Below, piece by piece: positions 9,179-19,100 of a DNA stretch of 64,000 nt; position 1 is the stretch's first letter, and every line of letters begins with the position of its first letter. A program made the translations under genes and the position numbers. Below the pieces are notes generated by a model that was given only the letters and a program-made list of their open reading frames with translations, did not search any database and was not told the DNA's origin. This stretch comes from JAHEGP01 sp963751595 (lineage in GTDB: Bacteria > Pseudomonadota > Gammaproteobacteria > Pseudomonadales > JAHEGP01): assembly GCA_963751595.1 (NCBI GenBank), contig CAVVVC010000001.1:248001-312000 (forward strand), in the 5' to 3' direction.

Positions 9179-11242
9179 CTAAAAATTGAAAGAAATATCC
9201 GCAAACAGGCTGCGGGGGCGGCCAACGAAATAGCGGTATTCACCGAACGCATAGTCGGCGCGCTCGGCATATTTGACGTTGGCAAGATTGGTGAGGCGCA
9301 GACCCCCGCCGATCCGGGGCGTAATCTGGTAGCGTGCGCGCAGGTTCACCAGGTTATAACCTTCATAGCTGAACTGATTGGTGGGCTCCAGATAGTAGGA
9401 ACCCATGTGTACCCACTCCAGCTCGGCTCGCCCCTTTTGGCTGAATTCCCACAGCAACTGGAGTGCCCCCATGTGACGGGGTGCCGTGTCGATGTCGTTG
9501 CCCTTGATATCGGCATCCGGGTCTACGCCCGCTGGATTGGGGTTATTGGCATACAGGTGGCGTGCATAGGTTCCGTTCAGCATCAGGGACCATTGCTCGG
9601 CGAATCGCCAGCCGAGGGTATACTCCAACCCGTAGTGGCGGGTCTTGCCATCGCTGACATTACGGCGGTCCGAGTCGGCGAATATGACGTTATCCTTGTA
9701 CATCCAGAAGCCGACAAGGCTGAAGTCAGTTGTGGCATAAGTACCCCTGAACCCCAGTTCAACACTGTCGATTTCTTCGGGTTTGATATCGGCGGCCTGC
9801 TGGCCGTTCTGCAGTCGGTAAAGCTCCGTTGCCTGGGGTGGTCTGAATCCGTGCTTGTAAGCTGCGGTCAGGTCGAGGTTATCGGTAATGCTTTGGGTTA
9901 CGCCCAGATCGTAGGACCAGTTTTGGAAACTGTCGTCCCGGTCGGCGGGGCGCGAGTAGCGGCATGGGCGATCGCCACACGGCTCGCCGTTTTCCGTGGT
10001 GGATCCGTCGATCATCCGGTTGTCGTAATCGTACCAGATGCCGTTGTAGCGCAGGCCGGCATTCACCAGAGCCGTTGGGCTTGCCTGCCAGTCTGCACCG
10101 GTATAGACACCCATCGAGACCGCATCCACCGCATAGTCGTACTGTTTGCCAACCGGAAAAATGTCCGACCAGGGGACCGCTTGAAACTGGGTTTGTTTCA
10201 GTTCTGCGTCGGTGTATTCGACGTCGGCACCCACCCGCCAATCCAGACTGGCGGAAGCTTGCTGGTAGAAGCCGGCCTGAATTCCGAGCCCCTGCTGCTG
10301 GTTTTCTTCCAGCGGTTGTCCCGGCAGGAAGTGTTGCAGGAACTCACTATCGATGTGACGCAGGTAGGGAGTCAATTGCAGCAAACCGCCGTTTCCCAGC
10401 TCACGCATGAAACGCGCATAGAAACGCGCTGTACGGTTTTCTCGGTAGGCTTCGGGAAACGGGTTGCTGGTGGCGATGTCATCATCTTCAAAGGCGTCCT
10501 TTCCCTCGATATAACCGGCGGTATCCTGGTCGAGGTTGCTCAGACTTAGCAGGCTTTCGACCCGCCAGGTATTGCCGTCGAAGTCGTTGCGCAAACTGAG
10601 TTTCTGTTGGTCATAACCCGAATCATCCTGATAGCCGCCATCGTGGGCCACATTAAAGCTCAGGCGACCGGCAAGCCTTGAACCTGCGAGATAGCTGTAG
10701 CTGAACTTGGCACGGCCATAGTCGTAGGCACCCAGCTCAAGGTCCAGTGAACCTGCGGGCGACTGTGCCGGCGGCATACTGATGACATTGATCACGCCGT
10801 GGAGGGCGTCGGCACCGTGGCTGGTTGTGCCGGGGCCTCGCAGCACTTCAATCCGCTGCGCTTGCTCGGTATTCACGTCGAACAGTTGGTTGACGTTGCA
10901 AAATCCGGTGCCCCGCAGGGGGACGCTGTCCTCTGCCATATAAAAACTGCCGCAACTACCGGGGCCGGTGAAGACCGGAGAGCGGATTGCAGTGAGGTGT
11001 TCCTGGCCATTACCCCGACTTATCCATGTGCCGGGAACGCTGGTGAACATCTGGTTGGGGTGCACCGCATCCACCAATTCAAGCTGATCCTGGCTGACAA
11101 CGCTGATACTGGAGCTGATGGTGGAGAGGCTTTGTTCGATGCGAGATGCCGTCACCACCACACTTTCCATACCGCCGTCGCCGTATGCGACGGGATGCCA
11201 AAGGAGTACAGCGAGGGGTAAAAACACTGGGATTTTTTTCAT
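9179..11242 (-). CDS. TonB-dependent outer-membrane receptor
   Basis: Outer-membrane beta-barrel transporter of 687 aa powered by TonB-ExbBD. A signal peptide covers residues 1-22 (MKKIPVFLPLAVLLWHPVAYG). The TonB box region is MESVVVTASR, followed by a plug domain with RIEVLRGPGTTSHGADALHG near 130-150. About 22 beta strands follow, ending in the sorting signal ...LFADISFNF with terminal Phe. The barrel resembles the BtuB/FepA/colicin-receptor group. A Cys pair in the plug (GSCGSFYM, GTGFCNVNQ) may form a disulfide. It lies downstream of, and on the same strand as, the NRPS-PKS/hydrolase block, with a 127-bp gap. It could take up that compound or its metal complex, but no ligand can be read from sequence, and no cobalamin riboswitch was seen upstream. 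Confidence 0.92.
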   Translation of the reverse strand: MKKIPVFLPLAVLLWHPVAYGDGGMESVVVTASRIEQSLSTISSSISVVSQDQLELVDAVHPNQMFTSVPGTWISRGNGQEHLTAIRSPVFTGPGSCGSFYMAEDSVPLRGTGFCNVNQLFDVNTEQAQRIEVLRGPGTTSHGADALHGVINVISMPPAQSPAGSLDLELGAYDYGRAKFSYSYLAGSRLAGRLSFNVAHDGGYQDDSGYDQQKLSLRNDFDGNTWRVESLLSLSNLDQDTAGYIEGKDAFEDDDIATSNPFPEAYRENRTARFYARFMRELGNGGLLQLTPYLRHIDSEFLQHFLPGQPLEENQQQGLGIQAGFYQQASASLDWRVGADVEYTDAELKQTQFQAVPWSDIFPVGKQYDYAVDAVSMGVYTGADWQASPTALVNAGLRYNGIWYDYDNRMIDGSTTENGEPCGDRPCRYSRPADRDDSFQNWSYDLGVTQSITDNLDLTAAYKHGFRPPQATELYRLQNGQQAADIKPEEIDSVELGFRGTYATTDFSLVGFWMYKDNVIFADSDRRNVSDGKTRHYGLEYTLGWRFAEQWSLMLNGTYARHLYANNPNPAGVDPDADIKGNDIDTAPRHMGALQLLWEFSQKGRAELEWVHMGSYYLEPTNQFSYEGYNLVNLRARYQITPRIGGGLRLTNLANVKYAERADYAFGEYRYFVGRPRSLFADISFNF

Positions 11243-11369
11243 GGCGGCAAGTTAGCAGAAGGTCGTAATCCGGGTCAACGGAAAGTCATCGGGGGAGCTT
11301 GTTTGTCTCGGGCGGGAGCCGTTTTCAGTCAGCCTGGCAAGCTAACGGATCGGCTGATCCCGGTCTGAG

Positions 11370-12245
11370 CTAGTCGCTGGCGCGGGGCAGGGCCTGCAGC
11401 CATCGAGCAGTGAGATCCAGCAACTTACGTCGGTAGAGAGGCTCAACGAAGATATGGCTGGCCTGCGGGTAGTATTCAACCTGCAACAGGTCTCTGAAAT
11501 CCACCCTGCTGAAGCAGTCGGTGAATTGCCGGGAGTAGGTGAAGTCCAGACTGTGGTCGCCGGTAAATACCAGTAGCAGATCGACGCCACGCCCTACCAG
11601 CGCTTTCAGCCCTGCTTCAATTTCCGCCTTGGCCGGCCTGGGCGAAAATAACGGCTGTTCGAAGAAGCGCTGGTCGGCAATTTCCTGCCGGGTTTGTTCC
11701 CGGGGCTCGTTGCGGTCGGTTCTTGCAAACCTGCGTTGCACGAAACTTTTCCAGGTTTGCCAGCGGCGCAGCTTCGGTCCGTAAAAATGCAGGTAGCTTC
11801 TCCAGGTAGGGAAGCAATGGAAGTCGTAGGCGATCAGGCCGGTAACCCTCGGCTCACGGGTGGCGGCAACGAAGCCATTGTGAGCACCCGAACACAAACC
11901 GCAAAGCACGAAGCGGGCTATCCCGTAGCGCGCCTGCAGATAGTCCATGACCTCGCGAATTTCAGCTACGGCAAGCTGCTCAAGGCTGTCGCTGCTACGG
12001 CGGCTTGGGCTATCGCCAATTCCCGAAAAGTCGAAGCGCAGTGTCAACAGGCCGGCCTGGGTGGCCATTAGGCGGGCCATCGTCACCGACAGACGGCAGG
12101 TGCCCACATGATGCATCACCCCGGAATTCAGCAGGATCACGGCAGGGCTTTGCTTATCGAACCGGGGGGGTTGAGTGATGACACCGACCAGGGGGATCGG
12201 CGAGCCGATATTGACAGCTATTTCTTGTACCGGGGCATCTGGCAT
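11370..12245 (-). CDS. Alpha/beta hydrolase with Cys at the nucleophile elbow (exosortase-A-hydrolase-1-like)
   Basis: Alpha/beta-hydrolase-fold protein, 291 aa. The oxyanion-strand region ILLNSGVMHHVG is at about 37, FDFSGIGDSP is typical of S33/BAAT-like folds, and the nucleophile elbow reads CGLCSGAHNG near residue 117. Matched to G-x-Nuc-x-G this is G-L-C-S-G, so the nucleophile position would be Cys, not Ser. A late acid/base pair (FTGDHSLDF and a histidine in QASHIFVEP near 270) completes a possible triad. The pattern resembles the first of the paired hydrolases in exosortase A loci and in some NRPS/PKS loci. Its start overlaps the stop of the upstream hydrolase by one base (TAATG), indicating translational coupling. 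A role in trimming or releasing carrier-bound intermediates is inference. Confidence 0.82.
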   Translation of the reverse strand: MPDAPVQEIAVNIGSPIPLVGVITQPPRFDKQSPAVILLNSGVMHHVGTCRLSVTMARLMATQAGLLTLRFDFSGIGDSPSRRSSDSLEQLAVAEIREVMDYLQARYGIARFVLCGLCSGAHNGFVAATREPRVTGLIAYDFHCFPTWRSYLHFYGPKLRRWQTWKSFVQRRFARTDRNEPREQTRQEIADQRFFEQPLFSPRPAKAEIEAGLKALVGRGVDLLLVFTGDHSLDFTYSRQFTDCFSRVDFRDLLQVEYYPQASHIFVEPLYRRKLLDLTARWLQALPRASD

Positions 12246-13018
12246 TAACTGAACCAGCCCTTGATTGCTGCGATGATGGGTTGCGGTAGCAGGATGCTGC
12301 CGATATGGTCAACGTAGTTCCAGTCGTGGGGGGCGGGGCAGTGCTGATAACTGACGTTGCGTCTGTCTGCCCAGTGGTCACGCAGTAACCGGGAGGCATC
12401 GCTTTCGTGGGAAACGATGTGCAGCAGCGAACCGATAGCTGTGATATCCATTGAAGCCAGCTGCAGGCCCTCCATGCCTCGCCTGAATTCCATTGGCATG
12501 GAAAATCCATTGAGGTACAAAGTGCCGTCGGGGGCAATAAAGTTAGTTTCCCCGGCAGCGATATCCGTTTCACGTTGGCCGGCACATAAAGCCTGCGCCC
12601 AGAGGCCACCATCGATAATGGGATCCCATAACACCAGTCTGGTGATATCCCTGCAGCTGATGGCAGCTGCCGTGGCCATTAACCCGCCCAGCCGCAGGCC
12701 GATCAAGGCAACCGTATCAAGCGCGGCGATCGAGCGTAACTCCTCAATGGCTAGCACGGTATCGTCAATCCAGTCCCGGGGTGTCAGCCCCGTCATGTCG
12801 CCCACCGAGTCGCCACTGCCGCGGTAATCGAATCGCAGCACGTGGTACCCCATCTCGGCAAGACTGTTGGCCAACTGCCGCAGAGGACGATGGGCCCGCA
12901 TGTACTCCTGACCAAATGGGTAGCAAATCACGATGCCTTCGGCTCGGTCGACATCCGCCCGCGCAGCGCTGTACACGCCATACAGGCCTGATGCCGTGCC
13001 AAAGTACAATGACTCCAT
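12245..13018 (-). CDS. Alpha/beta hydrolase with Arg at the nucleophile elbow (exosortase-A-hydrolase-2-like)
   Basis: Alpha/beta-hydrolase fold protein of 257 aa with a YPFGQEYMRAHR segment near 33-44, FDYRGSGDS near 68 and an elbow reading LIGLRLGGLMA near 106. The G-x-S-x-G serine is therefore replaced by Arg (G-L-R-L-G), as in the hydrolase-2 family of exosortase A loci. It may be catalytically inactive or work as a partner of the Cys-type hydrolase immediately downstream. C-terminal HDWNYVDHIGSILLP supplies the usual His region. An AGGAGG lies 13 nt before the ATG. The gene starts 115 bp after the megasynthase stop on the same strand, so it probably belongs to that transcription unit. 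Confidence 0.8.
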   Translation of the reverse strand: MESLYFGTASGLYGVYSAARADVDRAEGIVICYPFGQEYMRAHRPLRQLANSLAEMGYHVLRFDYRGSGDSVGDMTGLTPRDWIDDTVLAIEELRSIAALDTVALIGLRLGGLMATAAAISCRDITRLVLWDPIIDGGLWAQALCAGQRETDIAAGETNFIAPDGTLYLNGFSMPMEFRRGMEGLQLASMDITAIGSLLHIVSHESDASRLLRDHWADRRNVSYQHCPAPHDWNYVDHIGSILLPQPIIAAIKGWFS

Positions 13019-13133
13019 GGTTCCGCTGAAACCTCCTGTCGGGCGGGGCTTGTGGTGGTGGGGAACGAGGGGGGTTGGTTTTCGTCCCGGGTTAACTGCA
13101 AGCGCTACGTGATCACGACCCGCGATTATAGCG

Positions 13134-16100
13134 CTATTTCAGCGCCTTTTTACCAAACAGCCGCTTAATGATGCCGCTTTCGTTACTGCCATCGTTAGCG
13201 CCAGCCACCGGCACCTTGTCAGAGGCAAGGTGGTCATCGATCTGCGCCGCGAGTTGGCCGAGGCTATTCAGCATAATGTCCAGCGGGGTAATTTTGACGC
13301 CACTTCCGTCTTCCAGTCGATTGATGAGTTCGAGCGCCAACAGCGAGTGGCCGCCTATATCGAAAAAGTTCTGGTCCGTACCTACTACTTCGAGTTGCAG
13401 CAGGTCGGCACAAATGCCGGCGATCAACTGCTCGGTCGCAGTTTCTGGCGATGCGACCCGCGGTGTCTGGCCTGACGATTGCGAGGGTTCCGGTAGCGCC
13501 TTGCGATCGACCTTGCCACTGGCCGTGAGCGGAAGGCAGGCCATTTCTACAAAACCCTGGGGAATCATATGACGCGGAAGGATACTCCTCAGGTGGCGTC
13601 GCAGCTCGGTATTGGTCAGCGACTGCTGTGGCTGGTAGCAGATATAGGCGAGCAGGCGTTGGTCATTGTCCCGGTCCTGGCGAACAACGCATACCGCGCG
13701 CTCGATGGCCGGATGACGTTCAAGGGCGGTATCGATCTCCCCCAGCTCGATTCTCTGGCCGCGCAGCTTGACCTGGGAATCATTGCGGCCAAGGTACTCG
13801 ATAACGCCATCTGCCCGCTGCCGCACCCGGTCTCCGGTTCGGTAGAGGCGTGCCCCGGGATGATCCGTGACAGGATCGGGGATAAAGGCCTGTTCAGTGA
13901 GGTCGGGGCGTTGCAGGTAGCCCCGCGCCAGTTGCACCCCGCCGATGAAAAGCTCGCCCTCCACTCCAGGGGGCTGGGGTTTGAAGCTTTCATCCAGAAC
14001 ATACAGTTGCGTGTTGGCGACGGGGCGTCCGATCGGCACGATTTGGCTGTCGTCGACGGGGTCACAATACCAACTGCTGACATCGACGGCGGCTTCGGTG
14101 GGGCCGTAGAGATTATGCAGTTTGGTGTCGGGCAACATTTGGTAGAAAGTATCCTGCAAATTCCTGCTCAGTGCTTCGCCGCTGCAGATCACATGCTTCA
14201 AGCCACGGCAGCGCCCAACCTCGCCGTCGCCCAGAAACGCGTGCAGCATCGAAGGCACGAAATGCACCACCGTTATCGCGTGCTGGTCAATGGTATCGAT
14301 CAGGTAAGCAGGGGACTTGTGCCCCTCGGGTTTGGCAACAACCAGCCGTGAGCCCGTTTGCAGCGGCAGGAAGAGCTCCCAGACCGAGACGTCGAAGGTG
14401 GAGGGTGTTTTTTGCAGTACGCTATCGTTGCCATCAAGCGGGTAGGCATCAGCCATCCACAACAGGCGATTGCAAATGGCCCGATGCTCGATCATCACCC
14501 CCTTGGGATCGCCGGTTGAGCCGGACGTGTAGATCACGTAAGCGAGATCATCGGGGTTGACGGGCAAACCGGGACGACTGCAATCCTCTCTGCCAATGTC
14601 TTCCCAGTCGGTGTCAAGCGCAAGTTGCTCCGCTGAGGGGGGCAGCAGGGAGCCAAAGCGCTGCTGGCACAGTGCCACTCTGGCACCGGCCTGTTCCACC
14701 ATGTAATGCAAACGCTGCTCGGGATACTCGGGGTCCAGCGGCAGGTAGGCCGCGCCCGCCTTGAGAATGCCGTAGATCGCCACCACCATTTCGAGGGAGC
14801 GCTCCATCAATACGGGCACGACATCATTGGCAGCTATGCCCAGGGTTCGCAGCCGTCGGGCGAGCTGATTGGCCCGGGCGTCGAGCTCGGCATAGCTTAG
14901 CCGCTGATCGTCGTATACGAGCGCTGTACGCTCTGGGTGTTGGTCCACCGCAGCTTCGAAGAGCGAAACCAGCGAGACGCGGTCCAGGGGATAATCGACG
15001 CCGGTGTCATTCCACTGTTGCAGGAGCGCCTGTTCCTCGCCGGTGTCGAGCAAGCCGAAATCGGCCACTGTGCTGGCGGCGGAAGCATCGCAGATTCCCC
15101 GCAACAGGTGCTGGTAAAAAGTAATCCATTTCAACACCGTCTCGCGCTCCAGCAGGTCGGTGTTGAAGTCGACTTCAAGGGCGATGGCCGACTGCTCGTC
15201 GATAAGGTTAAAAAACAGGTCGTATTTCACGAAGCTGCGTGGCGTGTGTACGAATGCAGCGCGTGCGTCTTCAAACCACAGGGGCGCCATTTCCAGGTCC
15301 ATGTTGAAACTCGCGGACACCAGCGGCAGGCGGCTATGATCCCGGGGGACCTGCAGCAGGCGAATCAGTTCGCCATAGGCAAGGTCCTGGTTGCTCTTGG
15401 CATCATTGAAATCATTGCGCAAGTCTTTCAGGAACTGGTTGAAGGCTTCGCCGGGGACAATGCGCTTTCGCACCGGCAGGAAACTGACCATGTGAGTAAC
15501 GAGGTCGTTCAGGCCGACATGGGGGTGCCCGGCAGCGGGGATCCCGACCACGACGTCCCCATTGTCACCGAGTTTGTTGAGCAATACGTAGTAGGCGGCA
15601 AGCAGAACGACAAAGAGCGTGGTGTTATTCTGTCGGGCATAAGCTCTCAGCTTTGCGTCCAACTCCGCGTCGAGAATGGTACTCAGGCGCTCTCCCGCAT
15701 AGGTTTTAACCCTGGGGCGGGGGTGATCCAGCGGCAGTTTGAGATCTTCCGGCAACTCGCTGAAAACCCGCTGCCAGTATTGCCGGGCTTCTTCGAGTTC
15801 GCCGGTTTCCTGCTTCTCCAGGGCAATAACATCCAGCTCTGCCAGCGCGGGGGGTACACCCCGATTGGGCTGCCGGCCCCGCCGCATCGCGGTGTAGTAG
15901 GCCGCGATGTCCTGCATGATGACTTCCATCGACCAGCCGTCGCAGACCAGGTGTGACACCGCGAAGCACAGTCGGGTGGATTCGCTGGAGCACTTGATGA
16001 TGCAGAAGCGCACCAGCGGTCCGTTCTTGTAATCAAATGTCTGGTCGATGTTGTGACGCTGGATGCTTTCGAGCTGTTCCTGCATGCTGGCGCCAGACAG

Positions 16101-19100
16101 CGCACTCAGGTCATGGTAGGCGATCTCGGGCGCCATGTAGGGCCGCACTGCGATACCCGACTCTTCCTCGAGCACTACCGCCCGCAAGCTGGGATGACGG
16201 TTGACAACCTTGTCCAGGGTCAATTCCAGAACACGCTGATCGAGCATGCCAGCAAATTCGAAAATGATCTGCTCGTTGTAAGCGCTGCCGGCATGTTCGC
16301 CCATCTTCAGCGTCAGCCAGATTTCCTGTTGGGGTGGGGTCCATGGTCGCACCTGAATTTCGCGCTGCTGCGACTCCGGGAAAAATCCGTTGGCTATCAG
16401 GGTTTCACCGGTCTTGACGAAGGCTTCGATCATTTGCTGAATGTCGGCTTCGGTATGCGCGGTGGTGAGAAAGCCCGGGCGCCCCTCCCAGATATGAACC
16501 CCGTTGTAGCGTAAATGGTGGTAAAAAAGACCCTCGAAGTCGGGGTTGCCATAGAAACGCGGCAGGATCACAGAGGCGAAATAGGTGATTTCCACCGGCA
16601 CCCCAAGGCGATGAAAGTGCCTGTTAACCTCCTCCGCGAATACTGCCGAGCGTCGGGTTACCGTTGCCTGCAGTTCCGGGCCCTCGGCTTTGAGCTTTTC
16701 CAGAACGGCCTTGACGGCCACCAGGGCCAGGGGATGACGGATAAACGTGCCGGCGAAATAGGTGACCCCGGCTTCAGGGAAGGAGTCGTCCCCGTATTGC
16801 CACATACCGCCGTCGAGGGCATCCATGTATTCGCGCTTTCCGGCGATGATGCCGATGGGCATGCCGCCGCCGACAACCTTGCCGTAGCAGCAGATATCGG
16901 CTTCGACGTCGTACCAGGCCTGGGCGCCCTTGTTGTGCAGCCGAAACCCGGTGATGATTTCATCAAAGATCATCGGGACGCCCGACTCCCGGGTCAGGGT
17001 TCTGAGCTGCTGGACAAATTCTGTGGGCTGCAGCTCAGGGGTCCTGCTCTGGATGGGCTCAACCAGTACTGCCGCCAGTTCATCGGCATGGGCCCTGATG
17101 ATCTCCAGGGAAGCCGGGTCACCGTATTCCAGCACCAGGAGATTGTGACTGGAAGTCGCGGGGATACCCGGTGCCGCCGGGATGTTTTTACGCTTGCCGT
17201 TGACCACCTTGGTCTTTACCAGCACTTCGTCGAACATGCCGTGGTAGTCACCCGAGAAGGTAATGATGAGATCGTTGCCGGTTACCGTCCTGGCAACCCG
17301 CATAGCGGCCAGCACGGCCTCAGAACCGGTGTTACAGAAGCTGGCCCGATCCATGCCGGTCATTTCACACAACAGCTTTGCCGCGGGACCTGCGACCTTC
17401 GACTGTGGCGCGTAGTCCAGGGTATCGTCGAGTTGGCGATGCAGGACATCGAGGATGAAATCGGGTGCATGGCCAAAAAAGGTCGCGCCAAAGCCCCCGG
17501 CGCAGTCGATATATTCGTTGCCGTCGATATCCCACATGCGGGAACCCTTGGACCGTTCCCCGACTAGGGGGTAGGTGATTTCCTTCCAGGCATTTTTAAA
17601 GCCGGACACGGCCCGCGGGTCGGCGAAGTGCGGGCGATGCTCGGCCGTGAACTGTTTGGATTTACCGGTCTTCTCCAACACCGCTTGCATGAATGTTTCG
17701 AGATAGGCGAGCTGGGCTTCACTCCATTCGCCGCTCATCGCGCGCTGCACCGGCTTGAATGGCCCAAAGCGCCCGGTGGCCGACGGCGCTTCCTGGGCTG
17801 AACTCGGGACTGCAATGCGATCGCTGGCGGGGGCGTCCGGGCTTTCGGTTGTTCCCTGGCCTCCTGCTGGCTGAGTGAACTGGCCGCCTTGCAGAAGAGC
17901 CAACATCGCGTTGGAGGCCTGAATCTGCAGGGCAAGCGCCTGGGCGAGATCATTGCTGCCATTGGCTGCGAGGTTCACGGCGGCGGGTAGGGCAGCCACG
18001 GCCGTTGCAGCCGTATTCCCGGCCGCCTGGGATGATGCGGCCGCTGTCGGTGTTTGCACGGGCTGCTCGAACTCGGTGCCAGCAGGCAGTTGCTGGTCGA
18101 TGTATTGTGCCAGGGCCTCCAGGCAGGGAGCATCGTCGAACAGCTGGCGAAAAGTAATCTTGACCTTGAATGCCTTCTTGAAGCGAAGATTGGCCTGGGT
18201 GAGGAAAAGCGAATCGAAACCCATGTCGATGAAGGACTCGGCAGGGTCGATATCCTCGGCATCGAGACCTGAAAGCTCCTGGATAATGTTTTGCAGCCTG
18301 GCCAATATTTGTTGCTGACGGGACTGTTGCGACACACTCTCTCTCCCTGTTTCTGGCGCCGGGCTTGTCGGGGCCGGAGGTACTGACGTTGCTGCGGCAG
18401 CCGTTGCTGCGGCTGGCGCTGTGGCCGAAGCGCTGATCGACTGATGGCGGGCGCCGGGCTCTGGTTCGATCAGGAAACGCCTGCGCTGAAAGGGATACAG
18501 GGGCAATCTGATGCGCCTTCCGGCAGGCCATAATATTTCTCGCTGTGGTTCGACGCTGACGCCGCAGCTCCACAAACGGCCACAAGCCGCCAGCACGGCA
18601 TCGGCGTCGGGCAGGGTTTCCCGGGCGTGGCGCAGGGTGGGAATTGTCCGGCTGGCGAATGCCGGCTGCTGCAGGCGTACCAGCGAACCCAACACTTTCC
18701 CCGGGCCGACCTCAAGGAATACGCGGGCCTCATTCTGCGCCAGCAACTGGACGCCATCAGCGAAACGAACCGTATTACGCAGGTGTGCGACCCAGTACTG
18801 CGGGTCGACGGCCTGCTCGTCACTGAGCCACTGACCACTGAAATTGGAAACGATCGGTATAGCTGGCTTGTTCAGGTTGATACTTTCCAGGTAGGCCCGG
18901 AAGGGGTCCAGGATTGGATCCAGCAGGTGCGAGTGCGCCGCTACATTGATCGGTATCCGCTGGGCGTCGATGCCATCGCGCTCCAGCGTCGCCATCAGCG
19001 CTTCGATCGCCTCAATCGAGCCTGAAAGCGTGCACTGTTCGGGCGCGTTAACGGTCGCCAGACAGATATCGGACGACAGGTATGGCGCCACAGCATCCGC

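Noticed and set aside
9407..10549. 380-codon plus-strand frame opposite the TonB receptor
   Set aside because: Antisense shadow; the minus strand has a complete receptor with signal peptide, plug and C-terminal Phe.
11243..11369. Possible cobalamin riboswitch or Fur box upstream of the TonB receptor
   Set aside because: Only 127 bp, with none of the conserved B12-box or GATAATGAT-type Fur motifs; the -35/-10-like pair lies too close to the start to be convincing.
13134..13400. A thioesterase or reductase domain at the end of the megasynthase
   Set aside because: The protein ends about 70 residues after the PCP serine motif with a polar/basic tail; there is no GxSxG or NAD(P)-binding motif.
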